The notes under the pieces were generated by a model. The model was not told the DNA's origin. It did not search any database and saw only the letters and a program-made list of their open reading frames with translations. Both the position numbers and the translations under genes were made by a program. Shown here one piece after another: positions 1-7,553 of a DNA stretch of 11,699 bases (positions are counted from its first letter, which is position 1; every line of letters begins with the position of its first letter). This DNA is from Pseudomonadota bacterium. GTDB lineage: Bacteria > Pseudomonadota > Alphaproteobacteria > Acetobacterales > Acetobacteraceae. The DNA lies in contig JAKCCP010000329.1 in NCBI GenBank assembly GCA_021841985.1, positions 1-11,699 on the forward strand, read 5' to 3'.

Positions 1-380
1 CGGGCTTGCGGTTCCAGGATGTGCAGTGCGCCGCTGCCAACCGAGAGATAGGTTCCGGGAGGAATGACATAGAGGTGGTTGGGCTCAAGCGGCATTCCCT
101 CCGCCGCTTGCCGAACGATCATCGAAGTGTGGCTGGCCAGCAGATCGACCATCATGCTTTTGTGGATCGGATCGAGATGCTGGACCAGGATGAGGGCCAG
201 GTGGTTGTCGGTTGGCAGCGCGTTCACCAGCTTCATGCACGCATCCAGGCCACCCGCCGAGGCCCCGATGCCGACCACCAGGAAGTCGTCAGGGCCGCGC
301 GGCCGCGCCGGCGCCGCCTGAGAGCGCCGGCTCACACGCGGCCGGGCTATTTTTCCCCGATGTGGACGACCTTCCGACAT
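1..380 (-). CDS. CheB-type methylesterase domain protein, N-terminal part (probable CheB/CheR-type sensor), cut by window edge
   Basis: Only the first 126 codons lie in the window; the reading frame stays open to the left edge. After a basic, Ala/Pro/Arg-rich leader of about 30 residues comes a CheB methylesterase fold: DDFLVVGIGASAGGL at 31-45 with the expected nucleophile Ser41 in GASAGG, then LILVQHLDP with catalytic-type His68, and HLYVIPPGTYLSV at 102-114. CheB domains deamidate or demethylate chemoreceptor glutamates. No receiver domain precedes this one, which is the arrangement of CheB/CheR/PAS-kinase fusion proteins rather than classical CheB; that extension is inferred because the rest is outside the window. 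ATG at 380 was chosen because an AGGGG ribosome-binding site lies about six bases upstream; a GTG at 335 is the alternative. It diverges from the Dps-receiver gene, with 385 bases between. Confidence 0.82.
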   Translation of the reverse strand, partial: MSEGRPHRGKIARPRVSRRSQAAPARPRGPDDFLVVGIGASAGGLDACMKLVNALPTDNHLALILVQHLDPIHKSMMVDLLASHTSMIVRQAAEGMPLEPNHLYVIPPGTYLSVGSGALHILEPQA

Positions 381-418
381 TCCACCCCTGTTCTCAACCC
401 GGCGTCAGGCAAGCGCAA

Positions 419-434
419 GCGAAATTTATTTCGC
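419..434. promoter_or_regulatory. AT-rich dyad upstream of the CheB-type gene, candidate operator
   Basis: GCGAAAT and ATTTCGC form a perfect 7-bp dyad around TT, about 40 bases upstream of the CheB-type start codon and AT-rich in an otherwise GC-rich sequence. The adjoining ATTTCGCGACAATT (428-441) recurs with one mismatch at 8281-8294 upstream of the ECF operon. Binding by a regulator is inference only. Confidence 0.3.
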
Positions 435-662
435 GACAATTTCAAGGCCGCGTTGATGCTGCCGCGAACCCACATGCGTGGCCACGAGAACTGCAAGCGG
501 GCCTAATCTGAGTATTTTCCGAGGCTGTTCGCGATGGCGTACCTCCGCTAGCGTACATTGATAGCAGGTTTCGCCGGTGCTGGCACGACAAACTTCGTCG
601 GTGCCGCCGGTGTCCGAGGCCCTCCGGGGTGGCCCTTCTTTGGGCGGTTCCTCCCTAGACTT

Positions 663-690
663 GAGGCCCTGGCGCGCGTGCCGGGGCCTC
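663..690. repeat. GC-rich hairpin in leader of the Dps-receiver gene
   Basis: GAGGCCC (663-669) pairs perfectly with GGGCCTC (684-690) around a 14-base loop. No T-run of terminator type follows. It may form in the 5' leader of the Dps-receiver transcript if the start of transcription lies upstream; its role is unknown. Confidence 0.35.
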
Positions 691-765
691 CCTTGTAGGG
701 ATCCGTGCCGGCCGTCCTTGTTGGTTAGGAACAGGGATCGAGCAGTTGCGATACGTGGAGATCCG

Positions 766-1833
766 ATGGTGCGAATGGCACACGGCGCCTCATCCGAGAG
801 CGCGCGGGCTGAAGCGTTCGGGCCGCGAGAGGTGCGGGCAGGATATGCGCTTTCGGGAAATATTCGCGCGCAGTCCCTCGATCTTCTGAACCGGCATCTC
901 GCGGCGGCGATCGATCTCCACGCCCAGATGAAACAGGCGCACTGGAACGTGCGCGGCGGTGGCTTCATCGTTATCCACCAATTATTTGACAAGATAGGTG
1001 TCGAAGTCACGGATTACTGTGATCTCCTCGCCCTGCGCGCCGAGGAACTCGGCGGTACTATCCAGGTCGCCGCGACCCCATCCTTCCTTCTCCCCTATAC
1101 GCTCGGGATCGCCAACGAGAGGGCGCATGCGCTCGCCGTCGCTGGGGCCCTGGCAACGTTTGGCAAATCCGTGCTCGCCGCCATCGCAGAAGCCGTGAAC
1201 TTCGGCGATGACGATACAGCCGAGCTGTTTGCCGAAATTCTGTGGAGCGTTGAGCAACAATTATGGCGGGTGCAATCGCAGCATTGCGCCGTGACGGCGC
1301 AGAGCGTCTATGCGCGGGCGCCGCCTCGCGACCGCGTTGACCGCGCCTGCGACCTGCGCGTCGCGGCGCGCGACGCCGGGGGGAAACGGCCCGAGCCGAG
1401 CGAGCGGAAAGTCAGCAGTGGCGCTGTCCATGCCGAGATCAAGCAGGTCAGGGCGCTGCGCGTTCTCCTGGCCGAAGATGACCGGTTGATGGCCATGCTG
1501 CTCACCGAGGTGCTGGAAGAGATCGGCCATGAGGTTTGCGCCATCGCGGCCACCGCGGCGGACGCGGTGAGCACTGCCTTGCGATGCAAGCCAGACCTAG
1601 TGATTGTCGATGCGCGACTGGGGGAGGGCAGCGGCATCGCGGCGATGGAGACGATACGTCGCATCCAGCCTGTTCCCCACTTGTTTATCAGCGGCGACAT
1701 TTCACGGGTCCGGGCGATGCGGCCCGACGCGGTGATGCTTGAAAAGCCGTTTCATGCCGCCGATCTCACTCATGCCGTGCAACGCGCTCTCGCCGCCGAT
1801 CATGCGCCGCCGGTCTCCGAGCGGCTGGGCTAG
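766..1833 (+). CDS. Dps/ferritin-like protein fused to a response-regulator receiver domain
   Basis: This 355-residue product has two parts. Residues ~35-175 are a Dps-type ferritin-like domain (LLNRHLAAAIDLHAQMKQAHW, then FIVIHQLFDK and the RAEELGG region). Dps proteins form 12-subunit shells that oxidise and store iron and can protect DNA. His59, His71, Asp75 and Asp86 match ferroxidase positions by spacing (12, 4, 11), but the glutamate expected four residues on is Leu90. Residues ~230-345 are a CheY-like receiver with acidic EDD (237-239), phospho-acceptor Asp282 in VIVDARL, Ser309 and Lys327 in EKPF. A basic, Pro-rich linker joins them. There is no stop, and no ATG in frame ahead of the receiver core, so this appears to be a true fusion. 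Start ATG 766 has GGAG five bases upstream. Its role may be stress or iron-linked signalling; the partner kinase is unknown. Confidence 0.88.
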   Translation: MVRMAHGASSESARAEAFGPREVRAGYALSGNIRAQSLDLLNRHLAAAIDLHAQMKQAHWNVRGGGFIVIHQLFDKIGVEVTDYCDLLALRAEELGGTIQVAATPSFLLPYTLGIANERAHALAVAGALATFGKSVLAAIAEAVNFGDDDTAELFAEILWSVEQQLWRVQSQHCAVTAQSVYARAPPRDRVDRACDLRVAARDAGGKRPEPSERKVSSGAVHAEIKQVRALRVLLAEDDRLMAMLLTEVLEEIGHEVCAIAATAADAVSTALRCKPDLVIVDARLGEGSGIAAMETIRRIQPVPHLFISGDISRVRAMRPDAVMLEKPFHAADLTHAVQRALAADHAPPVSERLG

Positions 1834-1856
1834 CGGCGGCCCCGCGTGTCATGGCG

Positions 1857-3002
1857 TCAGAGCCTGGAATCCTCCGGCGCGCCGCGCAGAGTTTCCGCGC
1901 GGAAACCATGCAGTTGTGCCGCAATGGACGGCAGCGCGAAGTCCTGGGCCCGCCGTTTTCCCGCCCGGGCGAGCGCTTCGCGGCGGGGCTCATCGGTGGC
2001 GAGTGTCAAGATCGCCGCCGCCAGCGCGGCGCTGTCTTCGGGATCGGCATAGAGCGCCGCGTCCGCCGCGATATCAGCCAGGGCGCCGCGCCGCGTGGTG
2101 ATCAGTGCCGCCCCACTCGCCATCGCCTCCAGCGCGCTCAGGCCAAACGGCTCCGCCCAGCGGCTCGGCACCACCACGATGGCGGCGCGCGCCATCGCGG
2201 CGAGCACGGCGGCATGCGGCTGATAGCCCTCCATGCGCACCCCTCCCGCCGCGGCCAGCGGCCGTAACCGGGCGAGAAACGGGGTCTCGGGACTCTCGCT
2301 GCCGAAACGATCGGCGCCGATCATGCGCGCCTGCCAGCCCGGCAGTTGCGGCAAGGCGCGGGCGCAGGCGGCGACAAACTGGTCCGCGCCTTTATCGGCG
2401 ACCACGCGGCCGGCGAACAGAATTTCCCGCGCCCGCGCCCCGAGCGGGGCCGGCGGCGGCAGGCGCGTGAGGTCAAGCGCGTTCGGGATCACCACGACCG
2501 GCGCCCCCAGTGGAGACGTGATCCCTTCGAGAAACCGTCCGCGCAGAAACTCCGACACCACGGCGAGGCCGCCCAGGCGCGCGAGCAGATCGGCACGCGC
2601 GCGTCGTGTGCGGCAGGACGGCATTCCCTGCGGATCGTTATGGAGAAACAGCACGACCGGCCGGTCGGCAAACTTGCCGGCAAGAAATCGCGCCAGATCG
2701 GGCCGATTATGGACCTCGATCAGGGCGGGATCGCGCGCGCGGAGAGCGTGCAACACGCCCGCGGCATAACGCGCGCCGAACGCCATCGGGCGGAAGACCG
2801 GACGCACCGGAATGAACGGCACCCCGGCGAAGGGCGGGTCTGGCGGCGGCATGCCGAACACCACCGGGGTAAAGGCGCCGGGCCGCGCGTGCAGTCGCTC
2901 GACCATGAGCGCGATCGCCCCCGCCGAAGCGGGAGAAAAATTCTCCCGCGGCGGCAAGACGATGGCAATGGAGGACAGTCGGGCGATTTCAGGCGCTGAC
3001 AT
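1857..3002 (-). CDS. Glycosyltransferase family 4 (GT-B fold)
   Basis: This 381-residue protein is of typical GT4 length. The N-terminal half has the FSPASAGAIALMVERL acceptor-side loop (22-37). The C-terminal half shows the nucleotide-sugar site: ILFAGRVVADKG (193-205; Arg199 and Lys204), VVVPSRWAEPFGLSALEAMA (276-295) with the EX7E pair Glu284/Glu292, and the usual SG AAL continuation. These enzymes transfer a sugar from a nucleotide-sugar donor, usually onto lipopolysaccharide, exopolysaccharide or a small acceptor at the cytosolic face of the membrane; neither donor nor acceptor can be read from the sequence. It ends 23 bases from the end of the convergent Dps-receiver gene and lies 49 bases downstream of wrbA on the same strand. 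The start ATG at 3002 has only a weak AGGG motif upstream. No polysaccharide cluster surrounds it, so it looks like a stand-alone gene. Confidence 0.88.
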   Translation of the reverse strand: MSAPEIARLSSIAIVLPPRENFSPASAGAIALMVERLHARPGAFTPVVFGMPPPDPPFAGVPFIPVRPVFRPMAFGARYAAGVLHALRARDPALIEVHNRPDLARFLAGKFADRPVVLFLHNDPQGMPSCRTRRARADLLARLGGLAVVSEFLRGRFLEGITSPLGAPVVVIPNALDLTRLPPPAPLGARAREILFAGRVVADKGADQFVAACARALPQLPGWQARMIGADRFGSESPETPFLARLRPLAAAGGVRMEGYQPHAAVLAAMARAAIVVVPSRWAEPFGLSALEAMASGAALITTRRGALADIAADAALYADPEDSAALAAAILTLATDEPRREALARAGKRRAQDFALPSIAAQLHGFRAETLRGAPEDSRL

Positions 3003-3051
3003 GGCGCGACCCTAGCCGAGGCGGTCGCGATCGCGCCAGCCAGTCGGCCGC

Positions 3052-3654
3052 TCAGCCAAACAGCTTGACGGCGAGCCCGGCGACGTGGGCCCCCTGGAAG
3101 CGGGCGATCTTCAGTTCGTTCGCCGAAGGCTGGCGAGAGCCGTCACCGGCGGCGATCGTGGTGGCGCCATAGGGCGTGCCACCGCTCATTTCGGTGAGAA
3201 TGGTCAGCCCCGGCTCGGAATAGGGAACGCCGACAATAATCATGCCGTGATGCAGCAGGGTGCTGTGGAAGGACGTGATGGTGGTTTCCTGGCCGCCATG
3301 CTGGGAGGCGGTCGAGGCAAAAACGCTGCCAATCTTGCCGATCAGCTTGCCCTGCGCCCAGAGGCCGCCGGTCTGGTCGAGGAAGTTGCGCATCTGCGCC
3401 GCCATGTTGCCGAAGCGGGTAGGCGTGCCGAAAATAATCGCGTCATAATCGGCCAGCTCGTCGGGGGTGGCAAGCGGCGCCGCCTGATCGAGCTTGACAT
3501 GCGCCTTCTCCGCCACCTCGCGCGGCATCAGCTCGGGCACGCGCTTGATCGCGACCGCGCTGCCAGCAACCGAGCGCGCGCCCTCCGCCACGGCGGCGGC
3601 CATGGTTTCGATATGGCCATAGGCCGAGTAGTAGAGGATCAGAATCTTCGCCAT
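3052..3654 (-). CDS. wrbA: NAD(P)H:quinone oxidoreductase, WrbA type
   Basis: WrbA is a tetrameric FMN flavoprotein that reduces quinones by two electrons and so limits redox cycling. The protein is about 200 residues, the usual WrbA length, and is recognisable throughout: [19 protein letters not shown] at the N-terminus carries the flavodoxin-like phosphate-binding loop, followed by the [20 protein letters not shown] segment, [14 protein letters not shown] and [20 protein letters not shown] near the end. I chose the second of two adjacent ATGs (3654 rather than 3657) because it matches the family's MAK start and puts the AGGAG site about seven bases upstream. It may be followed by the glycosyltransferase gene in one transcript, but the link looks accidental. 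A dyad at about 3729-3747 upstream could be a regulator site. Confidence 0.95.
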   Translation of the reverse strand: MAKILILYYSAYGHIETMAAAVAEGARSVAGSAVAIKRVPELMPREVAEKAHVKLDQAAPLATPDELADYDAIIFGTPTRFGNMAAQMRNFLDQTGGLWAQGKLIGKIGSVFASTASQHGGQETTITSFHSTLLHHGMIIVGVPYSEPGLTILTEMSGGTPYGATTIAAGDGSRQPSANELKIARFQGAHVAGLAVKLFG

Positions 3655-3728
3655 CATGGAGCTCCTTAAGAGGTGCGGGATCGTGTCCGCGGTGGGTATC
3701 GTGGGGAGCTTTACTTCGCTCCCATAAG

Positions 3729-3747
3729 ATAACGCACCTTCTTATCA
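3729..3747. promoter_or_regulatory. GATAA/TTATC dyad upstream of wrbA, candidate operator
   Basis: GATAA and TTATC flank nine bases about 75 bases upstream of the wrbA start, in an otherwise AT-poor region. WrbA-type genes are often controlled by redox- or quinone-sensing repressors, so an operator here is plausible. The arms are short (5 bp) and could be chance. Confidence 0.25.
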
Positions 3748-3781
3748 GATGCCCCGACCGCCGTCGAGAGCCCCCGCCTGA

Positions 3782-3863
3782 GAGTTTGAAAAAGAATGCC
3801 CTCGCGCCCCAGAATCGACCAGAAAAAAATCAATGTTTTCAGAGGGCAGTCTTTTTCAAGTTC
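3782..3863. terminator. Long inverted repeat, probable bidirectional terminator
   Basis: Positions 3786-3803 and 3842-3859 are inverted copies matching at 17 of 18 positions, extendable to 3782 and 3863 through two G-T wobbles. Each arm combines a GC part (TGCCCTC/GAGGGCA) with an A- or T-run (GAAAAAG/CTTTTTC). On either strand this yields a stem with a T-rich 3' side, as in Rho-independent terminators. It sits just after the amidase stop codon and before the wrbA promoter, the right place to end the ECF-amidase transcript. The loop of 38 bases is unusually long; part of it (GAAAA/TTTTC) could pair internally. Confidence 0.5.
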
Positions 3864-3890
3864 GATTGGTTTTCAGGCTCTGACGCGGCC

Positions 3891-4967
3891 TCAGCCCTCT
3901 GGCGCGGCAAACAAATCGCGGCGGATGCGCGCATGCACGCCCTGGCGGCCATCGACCACCTGGGTCACCGCGAAATCCGCCGCGACGCTCATCAGCGAAT
4001 AGGCGTCATCGCGGCTCAGCCCGTATTGCTCGGTCAATAGCCGCAGCATCTCAAGGCTCGCGGCGCGCATGGCGCCGTCGAGATCCGCGTCGAATCCATG
4101 CGTGATCCAGTATCGCGGGGTTTCCAGGAGCGGCGAGGGAAACGTGAAATCGCGGCGCAGGAACACCTGGAACACGACGTCGAGCGAGGCCTCGATGGCG
4201 GTGCCGCTGATCTCACCATCGCCCTGGGAGATATGCGGATCGCCGATCGAGAACAGCGCGCCCGTGACCGCGACGGGATAATACATCCGCGCCCCGGCGC
4301 CGATCCGCCAGTTGTCGATATTGCCGCCATGCCGCCCGGGCGGGATGGTGCTCACCCGACCGCGCTCATCGGGCGCGACACCGGCGGTGCCGAGATGCGG
4401 GCGCACCGGCACCCGCACGCCCTTGAGCGCCGGCTGGCGGCAACACGAACGCGCTTCCATGATGCGGCCGGGGGTGGTGTATTTTTCGGGATAGTCATAG
4501 GCGAACACGGCCTCGGCGGTGAGCGCACGGCGGTCGAGGCGATAGATCGTCACCCGCTCTTTCGCGCCGAATTCCTCATAGAGATGCCCCCAATGCGCCG
4601 CCAGGTTGGAGCCATAGCGCAAGCGCGGCGTCATCGCGAGATAATGCACTTCCAGCATGTCGCCCGGTCGCGCGTCCTCGACAAAAATCGGCCCGGTCAT
4701 GATATGCACGCCGGGATGGCGGTCGGCTTCGGGAACGCCCTGGTAAAGTGCTGTGATCGGCCCGTCCATCAGCAGTTCCGGGGCGTCGCCGGCATGGTGG
4801 GTGATGGCCTCGGCCTGGACGAGATCGCCGCTCCGCACCCGCAAGACCGGCGCCAGTGCCGCATCGAAATAGCCCCAATGCACCGTTTCCGGGCTCGCCT
4901 TCAGGATATGCAGTGCCGCGGGGGCCGCGCGACGCTCCCGGACGAGATCTTCATGCAGCAATGTCAT
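3891..4967 (-). CDS. Acetamidase/formamidase family hydrolase
   Basis: This 358-residue protein has the FmdA/AmdA-family hallmarks in order: HWGYFDAALAPVL (30-42), THHAGDAPE, GPIFVEDARPGDMLEV (92-107), VRPHLGTAGVAP (188-199), IPPGRHGGNIDNW (208-220) and FSIGDPHISQGDGEISGTAI (239-258). Family members hydrolyse simple amides or formamides to ammonia and an acid, using a metal bound by conserved His/Asp residues of such motifs. No signal peptide is seen, so it acts in the cytoplasm. It is the last gene of the ECF-transporter operon, 27 bases after the T component stop, with AAGGA about 13 bases before the ATG. I infer that it processes the imported compound; the actual substrate is unknown. Length and motifs appear intact. 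Confidence 0.9.
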   Translation of the reverse strand: MTLLHEDLVRERRAAPAALHILKASPETVHWGYFDAALAPVLRVRSGDLVQAEAITHHAGDAPELLMDGPITALYQGVPEADRHPGVHIMTGPIFVEDARPGDMLEVHYLAMTPRLRYGSNLAAHWGHLYEEFGAKERVTIYRLDRRALTAEAVFAYDYPEKYTTPGRIMEARSCCRQPALKGVRVPVRPHLGTAGVAPDERGRVSTIPPGRHGGNIDNWRIGAGARMYYPVAVTGALFSIGDPHISQGDGEISGTAIEASLDVVFQVFLRRDFTFPSPLLETPRYWITHGFDADLDGAMRAASLEMLRLLTEQYGLSRDDAYSLMSVAADFAVTQVVDGRQGVHARIRRDLFAAPEG

Positions 4968-4994
4968 GTTGTGTGCGTTTTTCCTTGATACATT

Positions 4995-5819
4995 CTAGCT
5001 CTGCGCCATGACCGCGAAGCGGCCGCTCGCGATCGCGATACCCAAAAGCAGAATTGCCGCCGCCACGACCGCGAGCCGGATCAGCCCGACATGGAGCGGA
5101 TAGTGGAGATCGTGGCGGAACACCCGGCGCGGCGACACACCGAAGCCGCGCGCCTCCATCGAGAGCGCGGTGGAAAAGCCGCGGCGCAGCGAGCGGAAGA
5201 TCACCGGAATGGCCAGCAGGCGCAGCCCGCGCAAGCTCATCCTGCGATAGCGCACACCGCGAATATCGAGCGCGTAGCGGCGGGTCTGGCTTTCGTGCTG
5301 GACGATCGGCACGTAGATCAGCGCGAGAAACACCGCCCAGGCATATTTGTAGGGCGCGCGCAACTCCTGCACCATCGATTGCACGAGATCGCGCGGATGC
5401 GTCGTCCAGAGCACGAGGAGCGACGCGATCCCGATGACGCTGCCACGCGCCGCGATCTTGAAGCCATAGTTGAGGCCGTAGCGGGAATAGGCGAAGTCCT
5501 GGCCGAGGAGGGAGAGATGCGCGGTGTCATTGGCGAGCCCGAGCATCCCGCGCTGAAGATGGAACAGCACCGGTGGCAGCAGGATGAAGGGCACCCAGAG
5601 CGGGATCAGCACCGACCAGGGACGGAGAAATGTCCTGAGATCGACGCCGCTGAAGGGCGCGATCGCGAACAAACCCAGCAGCATCCAGAAGTTGTAATCG
5701 ACCGGCGCGCCAATGGCGAAAACGATCACGCCCGCGAGCGCGATCAGCTTGGTGAGCGGGTCGATCCGATGCAAGGGCGAATGGCCATCCTGGTAGCCGA
5801 GCACGAGATCCCGCGACAT
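4995..5819 (-). CDS. ecfT: ECF transporter transmembrane T component (EcfT/YkoC-like)
   Basis: EcfT is the coupling membrane protein of energy-coupling-factor importers; it joins the substrate-binding S component to the ATPase pair. The 274-residue product begins with the typical SPLHRIDPLTKLIALAG segment (14-30), has several hydrophobic spans (about 25-55, 67-87, 125-140, 160-175, 242-265), and carries the two conserved coupling-helix signatures: LDIRGV (184-189, Arg187) and MEARGFG (221-227, Arg224), which dock into the ATPases. Its ATG lies three bases after the stop of the ATPase gene, and the amidase follows 27 bases later, so it belongs to a single operon. Confidence 0.93.
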   Translation of the reverse strand: MSRDLVLGYQDGHSPLHRIDPLTKLIALAGVIVFAIGAPVDYNFWMLLGLFAIAPFSGVDLRTFLRPWSVLIPLWVPFILLPPVLFHLQRGMLGLANDTAHLSLLGQDFAYSRYGLNYGFKIAARGSVIGIASLLVLWTTHPRDLVQSMVQELRAPYKYAWAVFLALIYVPIVQHESQTRRYALDIRGVRYRRMSLRGLRLLAIPVIFRSLRRGFSTALSMEARGFGVSPRRVFRHDLHYPLHVGLIRLAVVAAAILLLGIAIASGRFAVMAQS

Positions 5820-5822
5820 CGC

Positions 5823-7553
5823 CTAGACCTTTCTGAGGGCGCGGTGGAGGGCGCGCAGTGGCGGCTCGGCGAGGCCGAGTGTGGCGAGATCGACAGCGCC
5901 GCCGAAAAACACCTCGCGGGGCGCATCGGCAACGATTTTTCCCTCCCGCAGCACCATGACCCGGGTCGCCATCCGATAGATCAGGTCCATGTCGTGGGTG
6001 ATGACGACAATGGTGGTGCCGGCGCGGTGCAGCGCCAGCATGTCTTGCTCGATGAGAACCCGGTTGCGTTCGTCCTGCCCATAGGTGGGTTCGTCGAGAA
6101 TCAAAAGCGAGGGCGAGAGCAGCACGGTCGCGCGCACGCCGAGCCGGCGCTTTTCGCCGCCGCTCAACTCATAGGGATGGCAGGCGGGATCGTCGATGCC
6201 GATCTCGCCGAGCAGGCGGGTAATTGCCGCGTCCGCGAGATCCGGGCGGCCATGGCGCAGCTCGGCGGCCACGCTCTCGTGCAGGAACTGATGCTCGGGA
6301 TACTGAAAGACATAGCCGATCGGTGTCTCGCCGCGCCCGACCTGACGGCCGCGCCGATAGCGATAGGGCACGCCCGCGACCGTGATGTGGCCGCTGCTCG
6401 GCACGATGGCCCCGGCCAGCGTCAGCGCGAGCGTCGATTTGCCCGAGCCGTTGAACCCAACGAGGGCGACGATCTCGTGGCGGCGGATGCGAAAATCGAG
6501 TTTGTGCAGCACCTCGCGGCGGCCAAAGGAAACGCCGAGCCCCGCCACTTCGATCAGCGCCGGGGCATCGCTCGGTGCGGTTGGGGGCGGTGGGAGAAAT
6601 TCGGGCGGCAGGGTGGGGGAAATGCCAGCGCGGTGAACCATCGCGATGGCTTCATCGAGAGAGAGCGGCGCCTCGGTCATCGCCGTCCCGAGCATGGCCT
6701 CGGCCCAGCGCAGAAAAAGCGGAATTTCGAGACCCTGCTCGCGCAACAACGCAACATCGCGCAGCACTTCGCGGATCGGCCCGTCGGCGAGGATGCGCCC
6801 CTCGGCGATGATGACGACGCGGGTGAAAAGGTCGGCGAAGCCGGCGAAATCATGCGCCGTCATCACCAGGGCGCTGCCTTCCCGCCGCGCCGTCTCGGCG
6901 ATCAGCGGCATGACCAGGGCGCTGCCCACGGGATCGAGATTGCTGAGCGGCTCGTCGAGGATCAGCACCTCCGGCCGCCGCGCCAGGGCGCAGGCGATGG
7001 CGACACGCTGTTTCTGCCCGCCCGAGAGGGTATAGACCAAGGCGTCGCGCATCTCCGCCATGCCGCAGCGCGCAATGGCCTCATCGGTGCGGGCCATGAT
7101 CTCGGACTGGGGCAAGCCAAAATTCTCGAGCGCGAAGGCGATCTCGTCTTCCACCGTGAGGCAGGTGATCTGGCTTTCCGGATCCTGCATGACGATGGCG
7201 ACCTTGGCGGAAAAATCGGCAAGGCTGGTCTCGACCCGATTGGTGTCGATCCCGTCGAGCCGCACCATCCCCCGCACCACGCCGCCGATGATGCGGGGGA
7301 TGAGGCCAGCCAGCAGCATCAGCAGCGTGCTCTTGCCGCCGCCGCTCGGGCCGAGGAGCAGGATACGCTCGCCAGCGCCGATCGAGAGATCAAGATCGCG
7401 GAGGATTGTTTTCTCACCTTCCGCGAACGCGAAATCAACCGCGCCGAGGCCGAGCCGCTCGCCATCCGCGCGCGCGGCCTTTCCCCGCTCCCCCTGCTCG
7501 GGCGTCTTCGCCGCGGCCGAAACGGGTGGGGCCAGTGCCGAGGCCGCTGACAC
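5823..7553 (-). CDS. ECF transporter double ATPase (two fused ABC domains, YkoD-like)
   Basis: This 576-residue protein carries two complete ABC ATPase domains in tandem and would replace the separate EcfA1/EcfA2 pair. Domain 1: Walker A GPSGGGKST (68-76), Q-loop VMQDPESQ, signature LSGGQ (176-180), Walker B LILDEPLSNLD (197-207) and switch His234. Domain 2: Walker A GFNGSGKST (366-374), Q-loop VFQYPEHQ, signature LSGGE (463-467), Walker B LILDEPTYGQD (484-494) and His520. A Pro-rich linker (~315-330) joins them. All catalytic residues are present. The two-domain layout and PTYGQD ending of domain 2 resemble YkoD of the YkoEDC hydroxymethylpyrimidine/thiamine system. The start is a GTG at 7553 inside the S-component frame; the first ~30 residues are low-complexity, and the true start could be further in. 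Confidence 0.93.
   Translation of the reverse strand: MSAASALAPPVSAAAKTPEQGERGKAARADGERLGLGAVDFAFAEGEKTILRDLDLSIGAGERILLLGPSGGGKSTLLMLLAGLIPRIIGGVVRGMVRLDGIDTNRVETSLADFSAKVAIVMQDPESQITCLTVEDEIAFALENFGLPQSEIMARTDEAIARCGMAEMRDALVYTLSGGQKQRVAIACALARRPEVLILDEPLSNLDPVGSALVMPLIAETARREGSALVMTAHDFAGFADLFTRVVIIAEGRILADGPIREVLRDVALLREQGLEIPLFLRWAEAMLGTAMTEAPLSLDEAIAMVHRAGISPTLPPEFLPPPPTAPSDAPALIEVAGLGVSFGRREVLHKLDFRIRRHEIVALVGFNGSGKSTLALTLAGAIVPSSGHITVAGVPYRYRRGRQVGRGETPIGYVFQYPEHQFLHESVAAELRHGRPDLADAAITRLLGEIGIDDPACHPYELSGGEKRRLGVRATVLLSPSLLILDEPTYGQDERNRVLIEQDMLALHRAGTTIVVITHDMDLIYRMATRVMVLREGKIVADAPREVFFGGAVDLATLGLAEPPLRALHRALRKV

Larger units (their letters stand above)
381..765. other. Intergenic spacer between divergent genes, no gene seen
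   Basis: This stretch separates the CheB-type gene (minus) and the Dps-receiver gene (plus) and should hold both promoters. I see an AT-rich dyad at 419-434, a GC-rich hairpin at 663-690, and a GGAG ribosome-binding site at 757-760. No ORF here has convincing coding character. The frame of the downstream gene is open back to a GTG at 577, but the peptide it would add is low-complexity and unlike Dps N-termini, so I treat that part as untranslated. Confidence 0.6.

Noticed and set aside
728..752. EcfG-type promoter candidate (GGAAC then CGAT after 16 bases) before the Dps-receiver gene
   Set aside because: The -10 matches only three of four bases and would start transcription at the ribosome-binding site, leaving almost no leader. 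It would be attractive for a stress gene but is too weak.
577..765. Upstream GTG start that would lengthen the Dps-receiver protein by 63 residues
   Set aside because: The extra sequence is Pro/Arg/Ser-rich without Dps resemblance and contains the 663-690 hairpin; ATG 766 has a good GGAG site.
5091..7550. An 819-residue plus-strand ORF antisense to the EcfT and ATPase genes
   Set aside because: It is rich in His, Arg, Glu and Ala with no domain, and mirrors two well-conserved genes on the other strand; long antisense frames are expected at this GC content.
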